Shown here: positions 10,498-23,999 of the stretch, one piece after another
Layout: each line of letters starts with the position of its first letter
How positions within the stretch are numbered: position 1 is the stretch's first letter
Assembly: GCA_003024785.1 (NCBI GenBank)
Contig: PUQB01000456.1
Coordinates: 62,001 to 126,000 of the forward strand
DNA: 64,000 nucleotides
DNA from: Selaginella tamariscina
Taxonomy: Eukaryota; Streptophyta; Lycopodiopsida; Selaginellales; Selaginellaceae
Reading direction: 5' to 3'
Notes under the pieces: model-generated
Told to the model about the DNA's origin: nothing
The model's input: the letters and a program-made list of their open reading frames with translations, nothing else
Database searches by the model: none
Translations under genes and position numbers: made by a program

Positions 10498-13400
10498 ATC
10501 ACACTCTTTATAACAAAAAAAAATTACATAAAGAGCTATAGCAGAGAACGTTTCAAAAAGAAGTTAGCAACAAAAACTATTTTATGAATATCATGATGTA
10601 CCATTAGCATGACATGACAGGAGAAACAAGACACTTCTTTCTTGAAAAGGTCATATTACAAGCCTAAGATGATGGAGGAAGTTGGTGAATATGTAAAAAC
10701 ATGTGCTACCTCAACAAGTGAAAGTTTGTAAATGCCTATTCCAAATTGCTCATTCCAAAGTGCCACTCTTGATTTCATGGTAGAATTGCAAAAGTCGTGA
10801 ATATATATGAATTGATGGTTGTGGATCATTTCATTTTAATTGTTAAAGAATGTTTGACAAGTGGCTAAGTTGTTTTTCATGAAATTATTTGAGTTCATAT
10901 AATGGTGGAGATGATGATCTCATATAAAGATCCTCATTTTACTGAAAATTTTTGAGGAGCATTGTTCAAGTTGTTCAATACCACACTCAAGTTTATTACA
11001 CAAGGAGCTGGCAAGTGTGGGTTCATATTTGTTGACTTCTACATCCTTTGTGCAAATCTGAGGTGAATCTTAAGCATCCTTTATAATCTTAATAAGACCT
11101 CTCAAAATGGACCTCTTCAGAACATGCAATAGTGTAGCTATAAATGTCATGGTCAGCTTCAATTGGTAAGTCCTCGGTATGGTCTCATTCACGATTCTGC
11201 ACTAGGTTTTGAGCCGCAGTAACTTCATTAGAAAATCATAGAGCAGCATGCCCATCAACTTCACCATGTCTTGAAGAGCAAAGAGCTTAAAAGGGCCTCC
11301 CATTTCTTTGGCAACTATCAATTAGAAGTTAGACCAATCGAAAGTTGACCAAGTACAAATGCAAATCTCAAAGTCATCATCTTTAGGCTCATTTGAAGGT
11401 TCCAATGTAGTCTCTTTTGTGGCCTTATCTATGTTTGTTTCAACAATGTCGTCGTGTTCCTAAAACAAGTATGACAAGCATATCAATGTTGGAAAGTAAA
11501 CAAAACTACTCACCTCCTCTTCTCACAGGCAAGAGCTTCTTTCAACAATGTTTGTAGTCTACATAAGAAATGTCAAATGGCTAGGATACAAAAGCTATAA
11601 AATTTACTAATTCTATGAATTTTCTTGCTTTTGTTGGAACATCAACTTCTAGTACATCCTTCAACACTTGCTGAAGAAGAGGAAACGATTAGCTAGTAGG
11701 AGAGATAAAATCCGTGCTACCTTTGCACTCCAATTGTTGTTGATTGTATTCCTCTAATTTATTGGTTTCTCTAGAATGAGCTTCATTGTCATTCATGATC
11801 TTAGTAGCATTGTTGCCTTTTCCCCTGCTCTAGCCAATGCCATAATGATGACTATGAATTCATGGTTGAAGCTTTGGAACATTAGTGATCATCTCCTAAA
11901 TGAAGCTTTGAAACATTATTGATCATCTTGGGAATTTTTTTTCCTAGCAAAGGAACATTACTGATCATCTCCTAAATAAGACACAAACTAGATTCAACCT
12001 CGCCCTCTTCCTAGGAATGATTTCTTCTTGCTCAGTTTTATCATTGTCATCCTCATTACTAGACAACTCTTCTTTGCATATCTTGTACAACACTTTGGCC
12101 AATAAACAAAATCATTTACAATTTTGAGGATTAGTCTAAGCTCAATGGAAGGAAAACCTACATGGACATTAAGTTGGGAAGTCCACTTCACCTCCATGTT
12201 GTGAAATCTTTCTGCAGCTCAATGAGAAGAATCCTAAAATCTCCATCCAACGACTTCAACTCAACAATCTTTAGGTGCAATATCATATAAGGGTGGTCTC
12301 TTGATGGATAGTGTGTATTGTGGACTGTTGTTATGCCCACCAGCACCTTTGCACTTTGATAATGCAGAGGTTTCTTCTCATGAGCTTATCATCCTAAAGA
12401 TCTTGAACTATCTACGTCTTCTTAGTGTTCTTATCCTCCATTAGACTAGTGAACTTCACATAAAGGTAGTTTAAAAAATTGAGCTCATTGTTGTTCTCAC
12501 ATTTCTCGAATGATCAACGTGAAGTGGCCCCTCAAATATTGAGCTTCTGTCTCAACTATAGAGGAAGTCAAATGTCTCAAATGCTAACTATTAAGTGACT
12601 GCTATAGTGAACTCCAAGTGGATTTTAATGGCTCTTTTGTGATTTTCTCGACAGCTTAGCTCAACATTGTTTGGGTGACTCTGTAGGCTTCTTGTCAATG
12701 CTACCAAGGCCATCACAATTGCATTTGCTATCCCGCAACCCTTCTAAGTTTACTACCATTCTCAACTTTAGGCATGTCATGCACCAGTGCTCTACACTCA
12801 ATTAGAGAAAAGCAGCACCATCTATGTCTTCGAACCTCTTTCAACCCATCTGCTTGTGAGGAAAGTGAGACCTAAGCACACTTCAACATCCATGGCCTTC
12901 ACCTAATGCACATCCATGGTTTCGACATCCATGGTGCAAGTCCAAGGTTGAGTGTTGTTGTTGTCCAAGGCTGCATTTGGAGGCTCCACTGTGTTAGGCA
13001 TACATGATGTATACACGAGGTGTGATGGTGTGTGTGTACCAACATTGTGTATAGTCATATACACTCCATTGTGTTGGATACGCATGTATACATGAGGTGT
13101 GAATGCTGAATCTAAGATGAAGATCTAACCCCAAAACCCTATGGAAGCATGTCACAATTCAAGTCCATTGGCATAAGGCCATTGTGGCATGGTTCAATTA
13201 CTATCACAAGCAATTTTGGGTTCTTCAACAACACCATAAGGCTAAAGCAATTATTCTTGGTGGCAAAAAGTGTCACATTGGACACATTCTTGTGGCTTAG
13301 GCCTCTGTAGGCCTTCCTTCTATGTGGGTGATGGGCAATTACACTTGCCATTGTGAATCATGCAATGGTGTAAAAGTAACAAGGTCCTAATATTAGTGGC

Positions 13401-14200
13401 ACAAGGAAAGGGCAAAGAGATTGGCAGTAGTTGTAGCAAGGAACACCATGTCAGGACCTTTCAAGTGCCTATGTGAATGTTGTGTAGCTCAATATCCAAA
13501 GGGAAGAATGTTTTAAGATTGGTTTTTACAAGCATATGTTGTTCATTGCATGTGAGGCAACAACCAACTTTGTTTTAGGAACTATCCAAGTTGAAGGAGC
13601 TATTGAAGATTAAGACTTATACATATTTTAATTTGGTGTTGCCAAAAGCCACTCTGCTAACATATACACAAAATATAGTGCTAAGCACATGTGAGATGAA
13701 GCTCATCGGAGTGTAGAGGATGACAACGATGAGCTAGACATGCTTGAGAAGTATGTTATAGTTACTAAAACACTGGTGACATCAATGCCAACAAGGAAGC
13801 CACAAAGGGTTGTGGTTGGTAGTGGTATGGCCACCACCAAAGTGGATAGATGGCTCACACAAGTAGCAACCCCATACATAGGCCAAGATCTGAGGCAAGT
13901 AGCTGACTGACCTTGGCAACTTTGGAACGGCAGCACGGGTGGATAACAATAGCTGTCAAGTGGCACTGACAGATCAAGACATGTGTTAGGCATATTTGAT
14001 ATAGGACTGGGTATTGGTCCAGTCCTATGGAAGTTATCCAATGGGAAGATGTCATTGGGATATGAAGAAGTACCACCAGATCCACTATATAAGCATGCAT
14101 GTGAGTAGTGAGGAGGGGTTCTTCTAGTTTATCTTCTTCATGTGTCTTGTCCAAGTGCTTAGATAGGATTCTGGTCGTCGGCCACTCAAGGAGGGCCACA
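10498..14200. other. Unassigned repeat-like DNA
   Basis: I find no gene that I can name. The base composition and broken frames look like old transposon DNA. Small structures seen: three imperfect copies of a roughly 40-bp unit with GATCATCTCCTAAAT or GATCATCTTGG (about 11870-11980), and a roughly 70-bp direct repeat with GTATACAYGAGGTGTGAWG (about 12990-13105). The longest frames (112-114 residues, 13.7-14.2 kb, minus strand) show no motif that I recognise. Confidence 0.4.
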
Positions 14201-14266
14201 TTGTAGTTTCAAACTACAATATCTTCCCTTCTATGCTTGTTACAACCCAAGCTCCTTGAGTCTCTC

Positions 14267-14308
<42 letters not shown>

Positions 14309-15267
14309 AGAACGAGCTCACACTTCCTAGTAGAACTCTAGACCTCCTATACACAAACCTTTACGATGTCCTAGTAGAGGCCACCATCACATATTCCCAT
14401 ATAACCCAAGGGGATAACAGAACCTCTAGCTTGGAACCCCGAGATTGAACATTAGCAATAATGTCTTGTTAACCATCAGAACCACCTGTGTTCACCCATT
14501 TCTAGCCTAAGGAGTCCTTGACGATCATTTGTAGTGACCATGGAGGAATAGTTATCACACACGGAGGGATAATTATCACTCATGGATGAAGTTCACCGTA
14601 GCAAGTTGAGTTGCTACCCTAAAAAGAAATTCAAGAGCAGAGGTTAACTCGTTTAAACAATTGGATATCAACAAAGATGCACTTGCCAAAAGAATGCAAT
14701 GTGCAAGCCAGGAGAGACCAATGGAGGGCAAAAAATACCTTGAATGCCACAATCTACTTCAGCCTTGCCAACCATAGAGCATGACACGGATACCACAAGT
14801 CCACACAACCATACAACTTTGCAAGGAGAGGAGGTAGGCGCCCAAGAGGACCATGCAAGTGAATGACAACAGCATTGAAGTCAATCTCAAGCCACAAATG
14901 ACCAAGAGAGGTATGAAGAACCCCCAACACATCCTAATAAAATTCCATGTGTACAAACATGCAAGAATGAGCAACACTTGGATATGTGAAATCACCCATG
15001 ATGACTTACAGGGGAAAGTGAAACGGATGGTTGGACAAAGGAAGTCCACCACCCACTCTTGATGTAGGAGAAAGTGATAGTTACGATGAGCCCCCACCAC
15101 AGCTAAACCTGTATTTGATAAGTATCCCGAAGGGAGAAAACCTTGTGCAGAAGAACTCCAAGGGTGACAGCACATAGGAAGACCACCCACAAGAAGGCAA
15201 CTAAACGTTGATGAACTAACTGCTTGGGAAGAGGTATTAGTGAGGGGCCACACAGTGGCCACCTTAG
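14201..15267. mobile_element. Left part of an older, unnamed element interrupted by the chromovirus
   Basis: A CT microsatellite lies at about 14271-14305. The DNA after it runs to the 5-bp duplication ACTAG at the chromovirus border. On the far side of the chromovirus the sequence resumes with a gypsy-like gag remnant, so this stretch and 20921-21880 are probably two halves of one older element. No domain is legible here. An upstream CTATATAAGCATGC (about 14085) could be an LTR promoter of that element; this is inference. Confidence 0.4.
14271..14305. repeat. (CT)n microsatellite
   Basis: An uninterrupted TCTCTC run of about 34 bp, probably inside the promoter or leader of an older element. 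Confidence 0.9.
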
Positions 15268-15272
15268 ACTAG

Positions 15273-15650
15273 TGTCACGACCCGATATAGGATACAAGAT
15301 ACATGATATAGGATGTGGGATACAAGATATGCCTACAAAATATACATACAGGATATGCTTACAGGATATGCCTACATGATATAGTTACAGGATATAGCTA
15401 CAGGATAAGGGACGTTATTTTTAACTCATGGCTAGATTAGCTCTTGGAGTATATTTTTAGTTCATGCTTATTGGAGTTGTGAGCATAAACTCCGACCTAA
15501 TTGTTGTACAATCAGTTACTATCAACACCAGTTATTCTATGATCATTCTTGTATTGTTTTTGTCTTGCTCCTTGCCTTTGTCTCGTCTTATTCCTAGTTC
15601 TTGTCCTGCTCTTGAGTCAAGCCTCTTTGTTCTTAAATTGTGACTTGACA
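15273..15650 (+). repeat. 5' LTR of the chromovirus
   Basis: 378 bp, TGTCACGAC at the start. The first 150 bp contain short subrepeats around ACAGGATATGCCTACA. Confidence 0.85.
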
Positions 15651-18600
15651 GTTTGATAGTAATTGTTTTCATAGCTCCCCGATTTTCAGTTATTTTTTTT
15701 TCTCCTTAGCTTTTCCCCCTTGTTTCCCCCTTTTTTTCACAGATCATGGCAGATTTTGAGCAATTTCAATGCGAGCACCAAATGTTGCTTTATGAGCTGG
15801 CCACTTTGCACCAAGTGGTCACAGATTTGCAAGGTTCCACCAACACGGTGCATGCAACTTACTGATGCATCTTCCAAAACTGTTGCGTAGGCTCTTTCTC
15901 AGGCATCTGTTGGTTTTCTTTCCATCGAACTCTTCTTTAGAACTAAATTAGCATGCCAAAGAAAATTCAGTGGCAATCACGTAGATTTTCAAGGTTTCCT
16001 AAATCAGATCAGGCTTTTGATCCACATGCAACCACGTCGCTACTTGACTGATGCACAAAAGGTTAGCCTTTTGGCATCCTTACTAGTTGGATCTTTATGG
16101 GCTTGGGTTGCCCTTTGCTGGAGCGTGACAACCCCTTGATGAAAGATTTTGAAGGATTTGTGATTGCCTTTGAGCTTGTTTTGGAAATCTTGATAAGTAC
16201 TGTTCTGCATACACAAAGTTACGGAAGCTCACACAAGAATTCCAACCAGCTTCCGTTTATGCATCCGAATTTTAGCAACTTTGCACGAACATTCCATGGG
16301 ATGAGACTATATTGATCGAACACTTGCGTTTTGGGTTGAGGGATGATGTGAAGGACCTTCTCCTTACATTACCAGATGCCCAAATCTTAGCAGAGATTAT
16401 GCAACAGGCCGTTCGCTGCGATAATTATTTGTTCGAGCATTGTCAGGAAAAATCCCGTTAGTAATTCCTGCAAGCCAATCCTGTAGCTGTAGCACATGTT
16501 CCTAGGACACCTTCTAGAGTAGTTCGTATGGAGATTGACAAATACAAGTGTGGCCCACTTTCAGTTGCGGAGAAGCAACGTCGTTGCGGTGAGAACTTAT
16601 GCTTATATTGTGGTGAAGTAGGACATAAGGTGGTAGAATGTCCTATTAAAGCCAGGAAGTTCAAGACGCGAGAAGTTGAAGCTGAAGTTCAATAGGAGCC
16701 GTAAAGTTGGACATAGGTGCAGGCTCCATTGGTGTTGCTCATACCATTCCATCACTCAAGTTTCATGTACACATTCGCCTCAATAATCGAGAGCTCAAGG
16801 AGTTTGCCCTGTTAGCATGCTTCATGGATGACACTTTTGCAACTTAGCATGCCATTTTGGTGATGAAGTTCAAGCGTGCAGTTCCTGTAAAGGTTGCAAA
16901 TGGTCGTCTGATTGCTTCTGATGCAATTACCCGTGCTACCACACCTCTCTCTTGCACTCATGGTGCATTTAATTGTTTGATTTCCTTCAATTTGATCAAG
17001 ACTCGGACGACTTCCATCATTTTGAGCATGCCATGATTCGTGGTTGCAAATCCTCAGATCGACTGGAGGTCTAGGACGCTCACATTTTCTTCTCCAGCAG
17101 ACAGGATCAATTATATACCTTCCTATGTGCAGGATATGACCTTAATGTTTAATAAGGCAATACAAGCTACATGATTAACCGTGCTTGTTCCTGTATTAGT
17201 GTTGAAGATTCCTCCTCAATAGGATCACCTCTTGTTAGTTCGTCAGCACATTCTCAGGCTCTTCTCACTCCTTTCCATTCACAGACTTCTGTACATGATT
17301 CTTCCAATTCTGTACACTCGTCAACATTTGCACTGGTTTTTCCCAATCCTGTCTCTTTTTATTACTCTACTTCTGTTTCATCCCCTAAGATCCTTCCTCT
17401 TTTTCATTCACAGCTTCCTCCTCCTCTCCGAGTTCTTACCACTACTATGCATGAACTTGCCATTGATCATGCTTCTTTTCATCTCTTTGCTTTTCAAGTA
17501 ACTCCTACATCCTCTTCTACTTCTCATGTATCTGACTCTTCTGTTTTTCGATCCCCTTCTTCTCTTTTTACTTCTTCTTTGCCATCCAAGTATCACTCCT
17601 TCTAGAACGTTTTTGATAAGCACAAGGCTGTAGTTCTTCTTATTCAAAGGTCCTACAACTGTCTTATTGATCTTGCGAAATGGAAAACTCCACCGTTTAG
17701 ACCGATTTATGCATTGTCACCTACAAATTAGAGGTTCTTCACCAGTACATCAAGGACAACTTGGCATCCGGCTTCATTCATCACTCAAAGTCCCCTGCAG
17801 GAGCACCTATCTTCTTTATCAAGAAGAATGATGGGATTTTGCGTTGGTTGTGGATTACAGGGGTTTGAATCAAATCACCATTCGGAATCGATACCCATTA
17901 CCATTGATCTCGGAACTTCTCAATCGGCTACGAGGAGCAAAGGTGCTCACAAAGATCGACTTACGAGGGACTTACAATCTATACGGATTCATCTAGGAGA
18001 TGAGTGGAAGACTGCCTTTCGTACAAGGTATGGACATTTCAGGTACACGGTGATGCATTTCGGACTTACAAATGCCCCAGCCGTGTTCCAAGACATAATG
18101 AACGACATCTTTCGTGACTTCTTGGACCAATTTGTGGTGATCTACCTTGATGACATTTTGATTTTCTCCAAGGACCATGCGGCACATGATAAGCATGTAC
18201 GATTGGTTTTACAGAAGCTTTATGAGCATGGCATGTATGCAAAGTTAGAAGTGTTTTTCCGATAGGGATACTGTGGAGTTCTTGGGCTATATCATCTCTC
18301 CTACTAGCGTTTCCATGGACATGCACAAGGTGAAGACTATCGTGGAGTGGGAGAGGCCCAAGTCTATACGAGACGTACAATGTTTTCTTAGCTTTGCAAA
18401 CTTCTACAGGCGATTCATACAGGACTTCTCCAAGCGTGTACTTCCACTCACGGAACTCACCAAGTGCACATGGGATTTCTCTTGGTTCGATAAGGTGGAA
18501 CATGCATTTATAACACTCAAGGACGCCTTCATGACAGCTCCAATTTTAACACATCCTGATCCTTCTTGTCCCTTCTTCATTGAAGCAGATGGTTCGGACT

Positions 18601-20536
18601 TTACAGTAGGTTCTATCCTATCACAAGTTGGAAAAGACAAGTTACTCCATCTTGTAGCCTTTCACTCTCGTAAGTTCCTTTTAGCAAGATCAATTACGAG
18701 ATTCATGACAAGGAACTCAAGGCCATTGTGGATTCGTTCGAAGAGTGGTGGCACTTCTGGAAGGTGCTGTGCATCATGTACAAGTTCTTACAAATCACAA
18801 GAACTTGAAGTTTTTTCAGACGGCCGGAGTTTTTAATCGGCGATAGGCTAAGTGGGCGGAATTCTTATCACGTTTTGATTTTGTCATCATTTACAGGCTT
18901 GTTTTCGGAATGGCAAAGTGGATGTATTGTCTAGGTGCTTTACCTTGCACCGACCCTGGGCGATTCTGCATATGACTGTCAAAAGCAAGTGTTGTTGGGT
19001 CCCAATCGATTTCAGCTTGTGGCATTACAGGTTCATTAGGCTCTAGCAAATTCAACATTTCTACAAGACATCCGTTCGCAATTGGCTATAGACGACTTGG
19101 CAAAGAATGTGTTCTCACACATTAGTCCTGACATCGCAAGCTCCTCTTCCTCCAGTTCCCATACAGACTACAAGTTGTTCGCCATACAAGACGAACTCAT
19201 GTATCAGGAAGGTCTCTAGTACATTCATGTTGGTGTTTACAGGACTTGTGTGGTACATGATTGTCATGATACCTCGACTACAGGACATATTGGTGTGGCC
19301 AAGACAGTTGAATTGGTGGCTTGCAACTATTGGTGGCCTGGGTTGCGAGGTTTTGTGAAAAAGTTTGTACGAAGTTATGACACTTGCAACAAGTCAAAAA
19401 TGTCTCGTCACGCACCCTCTGGTCTTTTTCATCCTCTTCCTGTTCCCTCTGCTCCTTGGAGATCCATTTCTATGGATTTCCTCACAGATCTTCCTCCTCG
19501 TGGATTTGATGTACTTCTTGTGGTGGTTAACCGTTTTACCAAACATGTTCATTTCCTATCATGTAATAAGACAGCTACATGCCAGCCAACTACTGAGTTG
19601 GTGATCCGCGAAGTGTTCTGACATCATAGTCTTCCTGAGAGCATTGTTTCTGATCAAGGCCCACAATTCATATCTAGATTTTAGCGAGAGCTTCTCCGGA
19701 GTTTACAAGTTAAAGCGGATCTTTCTTCAGGATATCATTTGCAAACTGATGGGCAGTCAGAACGCACAATTCAGACCTTGGAGCAGTATCTTCGTTGCTT
19801 CATCAGTTACCAACAGAACAACTGGTTAGACCTTCTTCCTATGGCGAAGTTTGCTTATAACAACTCTGTTCACACATTTACAGGCCATACACCTTTCTTC
19901 GCTCTTACAGACTACCATCCACATTTTGACTTTGCTCTTCATGCTTCTCCTTTTTCCACTCCTATAGTACAAGATCGTCTCCAGCATCTTCATCAAGTAT
20001 AAGATGATATCCAAATTCATCTTCAGCAGACACAGGAACGGTACAAGCGTCATGTTGATGCTCATCGTCAACTGGCACCTGCATACAAGATTGGTGATCT
20101 CGTGTGTCTTCTTCATCGGCATATTCGCACCAACATGCCTTCTTCTAAGTTAAATTTTCAACAATTGGACCTTTATAAGATTGCGGCTAAGGTCAATCTT
20201 GTAGCTTTCCGACTATAACTATCATTTATTGTGAAACTTCATCTTGTGTTTTACACCTCTTTGTTAGAACCTTATCATCCTTCTTCTCTTCCTGGTTGTG
20301 CTTCTTCTCCTTCCCCTCTTGTGGTCATTAACGATGAACCTGAGTACGAAATTGCAACCATCCTTGATTCTCGTCTTCATCGCTGCCAACTTCAATACTT
20401 AGTGAATTGGAAAGGTTATTTGCTTATCGATCGCACTTGAGAACCTACATTTAATTTACTCAATGCTTTTTCCAAGGAAGTTATCCTACTAAATCAGGTC
20501 CCAAGACTCGTGGAGCTCGTCTTATGGAGGAGGTGC

Positions 20537-20915
20537 TGTCACGACTCAATACAAGATACAAGATGCGGGATACATGATATGTCTATAGGATATGCCCATG
20601 ATATAGTTACAGGATAAGGGACACTATTTTAGCTCATGGCTAGATTAGCTCTTGAGTATATTTTTATATTTTTAACTCATGCCTAGATTAGCTCTTGGAG
20701 TATATTTTTAGCTCATGCCTAGATTAGCTCTTGGAGTTATGAGCATAAAAGCTCCGACATAATTGTCATACAATCAGTTATTATTAACATCAGTCATTCT
20801 ACGATCGTTCTTATCTTGTTTTTGTCTTGCTCCTTGCCTCTTGTTTTTGGTCTTGTTCATAGTTCTTGTGATGCTTTTGAGTCAAGCCTCCTTGCTCTTG
20901 AATCGTGGCTTGATA
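20537..20915 (+). repeat. 3' LTR of the chromovirus
   Basis: 379 bp, aligned along its length with 15273-15650. It carries an extra duplicated segment around CTAGATTAGCTCTTGGAGTA and is followed by the target duplicate ACTAG. Confidence 0.85.
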
Positions 20916-20920
20916 ACTAG

Positions 20921-21880
20921 GGACCAAGGAATTCCATCCCAGGGTGAGGGAATCCGCCTAGGTGCACAAGACCGTATTGACCATGCGAGAGAATTCTGCA
21001 AGGTTGTACAACACATATGCGATAACCAAGAGATAAGGGGATATTATCTCAGGGCAAGGAGAATCCCCCATGCAATCTAGGTCATCAACAATCATGCAAA
21101 AAGATTATAAAAGGTTGCATGGTCCTACCAAGACAACCATTGGACGAGAGGATACGGTCTAGGTAGGGACCACCTTGCCACCAACAAATAAGCCAGCCTT
21201 GTGAAGGGAGTTTTGAGGGACAAATGGGAGGAGCCCATCAAGTCACTAGCCTCAATAGGAAGGGTGGGTGTGCGAAGGAAGGACAAGGTGCCTCGTGGCA
21301 CCAAGACATTGACTCCAACACGTTTTAAAGCTAAGGAGTCAGCTCTAGGAGTTTCTCGAGAGCACCGAAAAGCTGGAGCAAAGGATCCAATAGCCTTTCT
21401 AGTCCTTGCACTAATAAGATGTAGGAAAACACAATGGCAGTGCCCTTACCTACATTCCAAGGAGCAAAGGGCGAAGATACCGACCAACACGTACACAAGT
21501 TCAAACATGTGTGCAAGCTGAGAAGCGTGACCAATAACCATAGAAAACTAAGTGCATTGTGTGCACCTAAACAAGAAGGTGCATGCATGGTGGATGCGGT
21601 TCTAGGAGGCCAACAAAGGAGCTAGGTGGGACATTGCTTGAAGAGTGTTCTTGAACACCTTCTGCAAGAAGAAGAGTGAGCAAGAGGTAATCCATAATTA
21701 ATTAGCCTGAAGTAGAAAGTAAGGGATCGTTAATGACTACATGATCTGCATGTTGGAATATATCACTCGACTAAGAGACCCATCAGTCAATCTAACCAAA
21801 AGATGCGATATCGGAAGGGATTGTGACCAAAAATTTGCAATAGATCAGGTTGGACAATGGAAAAAACAAAACAAGTCGGA
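20921..21880 (+). mobile_element. Gypsy-type gag remnant (right part of the older host element)
   Basis: A frame near 21434-21625 has the retrotransposon gag pattern: FQGAKGEDTDQHVHKFKHVC, then ALCAPKQEGACMVDA. After it comes a second segment with KKKSEQEVI and further gag-like text up to about 21850. It lies directly after the chromovirus and its target duplicate, so the chromovirus landed inside this element. It is broken, and no LTR is identified with certainty. Confidence 0.55.
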
Positions 21881-23999
21881 AGTGAAGGTTTGTTAGTGGT
21901 TATGGGAAGATCTCTTTTTAACCATGTGAAAAAACATTTTTTCCCTTCATACTTACTTTATCAATAATTGCATACCATGTCTCCTTCTGCTCACCATAAA
22001 TTTGAACAACATTTCCTAGTAATTGTTAATATGGGGACTTATTCTTCTTCAAGATGCCAAGAAATTGTTTTAAAAAAATCACTACAATAATTTCCAAAGC
22101 AAATCTATGCCTTGGCCTCAAATTATCATGAATAAATAGAACAGCAAATGAAGCCCCTATACTTTCATCACCTTTTAAATTTGCATAAAAAAGGACCTAT
22201 GCACGTGCACCTATAGTTGCAAAAATAAAAGGAGCATTAATTTAAAATACATTTCATATCATATTAATACATTTATTTTTTTTACAATGTTGGTATCTTT
22301 ATCTCTCTCTCACACACATTTGATTATAATATTTGATTAAAAAAAAGTTTTAAATAATATTAATATAATAATAATTATAAATTTAGTGAATAATTTTTTT
22401 AATAAGATATATGAAATAATATGGATATTCCTAAGTTACCCCAAAATCCTAACTCTAAATGCAATAGCCACCATGAATTTTAACTCCTTCTATAGCATAT
22501 GGTGGTGCCTTCTTCCAAGGTATGGCAATGCCTTCTTCCAGGGTATGGCAATGCCTTCTTCCAGGGTATGGCAATGTCTTCTTCCAGGTTATGGCAACAC
22601 CTTCTTTTATATTTTACACATTTCAAGCATTGTGTGTGTTATAAATACTATGAGTAACATGTATGTATGCTTATATAGATGGAATTCCTTTCATTTTGTT
22701 GTACATATACATATAAAATATGATTGCTTTATATGAATATACATGACATGTATCTTTTACACACACACATAGTGCAATTTTATAAGGGAATTAATGTACT
22801 TATTTGATTGTCTCTTCATGTTATGTATCATTTCAAATATATATATATTACCTTTTTTTATTTATGTAGTTGTGAAGGCCTTGAAATACTTAAATCATTT
22901 ATCTTTTGTGTATGTAATTTATTTATGCACAAGATATATATATATATATATAAGATTTCTATGTGCTGCTAAATTTAAAGAGATAACAAAAATTTATGGA
23001 TCTCAAATGATACATAATTGGCTAAGAACAATCTTTTGAGTTGTTGATGGGAGAGTGTCTTCTAAATTTAAAGTTCATGAACTTATTTTTATTAAGTCCT
23101 TTTCATGTGTGTGTGAGAGAGAGAAAGCAAAAGAGAGAGAAGAGAAGATTATGCATATTTGTCCCAAACATAAATCAAGCAAACAACAAGAGAGCACTCA
23201 TAATAATAAGAAAAGTAATGTTAGTGTGAGCAACAATAAGAAGAGTATGAACAAATTGAAACTACCTCCTTATATGTGTCATAGAATTATATCAAATATG
23301 TTGATATTGTTTAAAGTATTTATAATGTAATTATTATCAATAATCTTTAGTTAATTATTAATTCATTATATCATTAATTAATATATGTATTATCATTATT
23401 AAATAACTATATTTTTAACTATCATAAATGATTTAAGTAATTACTTATATCATTGTTTCTATCCTAATATTTTATGTCATTTATTAGCATAATAAATTAT
23501 ATGCAATTTTTATGCATTTATAACCAAGTTTATCAAAATAAACTATATTAACAAATTGGTATTTAAATTATGGATATAAATTTTTATTTAATTAATTTGA
23601 AGAACAATGGTTATACTTTGCTCCGTTCTAATCCCAATTAAGATTAATTTAGATTTCCATTAGAAATAAACTTGTGTAATTTATAAATTAAGTATAAATA
23701 TAATGTCCTATTACTTTTCATGTGCTTTGGAAAAAAATAAAATTGTAATGTCTTATCATTAGGTTTTATGTGCTTTGAAATAAAAGAAGTAATGAACTTG
23801 AAATCATAATAATTGCTAATGTAAAATTTATTTTTAACCCTAGTTTACACATTGAACTTGCTAGTATTACTTAAGGATATAAACAAAGGGGGGAAATTTT
23901 CAAAAAATACGTTCAATTTTTATGTCATTTTTTTAATGTATGACAACTAATCAATTAAATCCTTTTTAAAGACTTAAGTGCACTAAAAAGTGGAAAATA
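21881..23999. other. AT-rich region with a short minisatellite
   Basis: Very AT-rich DNA with poly(A/T) and (TA)n runs. One clear structure is a 23-bp minisatellite at 22500-22612. I see no gene. Confidence 0.5.
22500..22612. repeat. 23-bp minisatellite, about 4.5 copies
   Basis: The unit is close to GGTATGGCAATGCCTTCTTCC (plus 2 bp), repeated head to tail with few changes. It has no coding context. Confidence 0.85.

Larger units (their letters stand above)
15273..20915 (+). mobile_element. Chromovirus (Ty3/gypsy LTR retrotransposon), complete in outline, broken and old
   Basis: The 5' LTR is 15273-15650 and the 3' LTR is 20537-20915. Both start TGTCACGAC, and the element is flanked by the 5-bp duplication ACTAG (15268-15272 and 20916-20920). 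Parts in order: gag from about 15746, with a CCHC zinc knuckle near 16600-16645; a protease/serine-rich segment (about 16700-17600); reverse transcriptase (about 17700-18500, with YLDDILIFS at 18143); RNase H (about 18540-18900); integrase (about 19200-20010, with a zinc-binding start, GHIGVAKT, and a catalytic core, SMDFLTDLP); and a chromodomain near 20340-20440 (LQYLVNWKGY). The order PR-RT-RH-IN-chromodomain defines chromoviruses. The two LTRs differ visibly, by roughly 15% or more by eye, so the copy is old. The coding part has many breaks, of the order of ten. Confidence 0.9.

Noticed and set aside
14759-15262. 167-residue minus-strand membrane protein
   Set aside because: No recognisable motif, it ends near an element border, and the region is old repeat DNA. 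I considered a copia RT but could not see the needed motifs.
17171-17605. Serine-rich host protein
   Set aside because: It lies inside the chromovirus between the gag/protease and RT regions, in repeat-like sequence.
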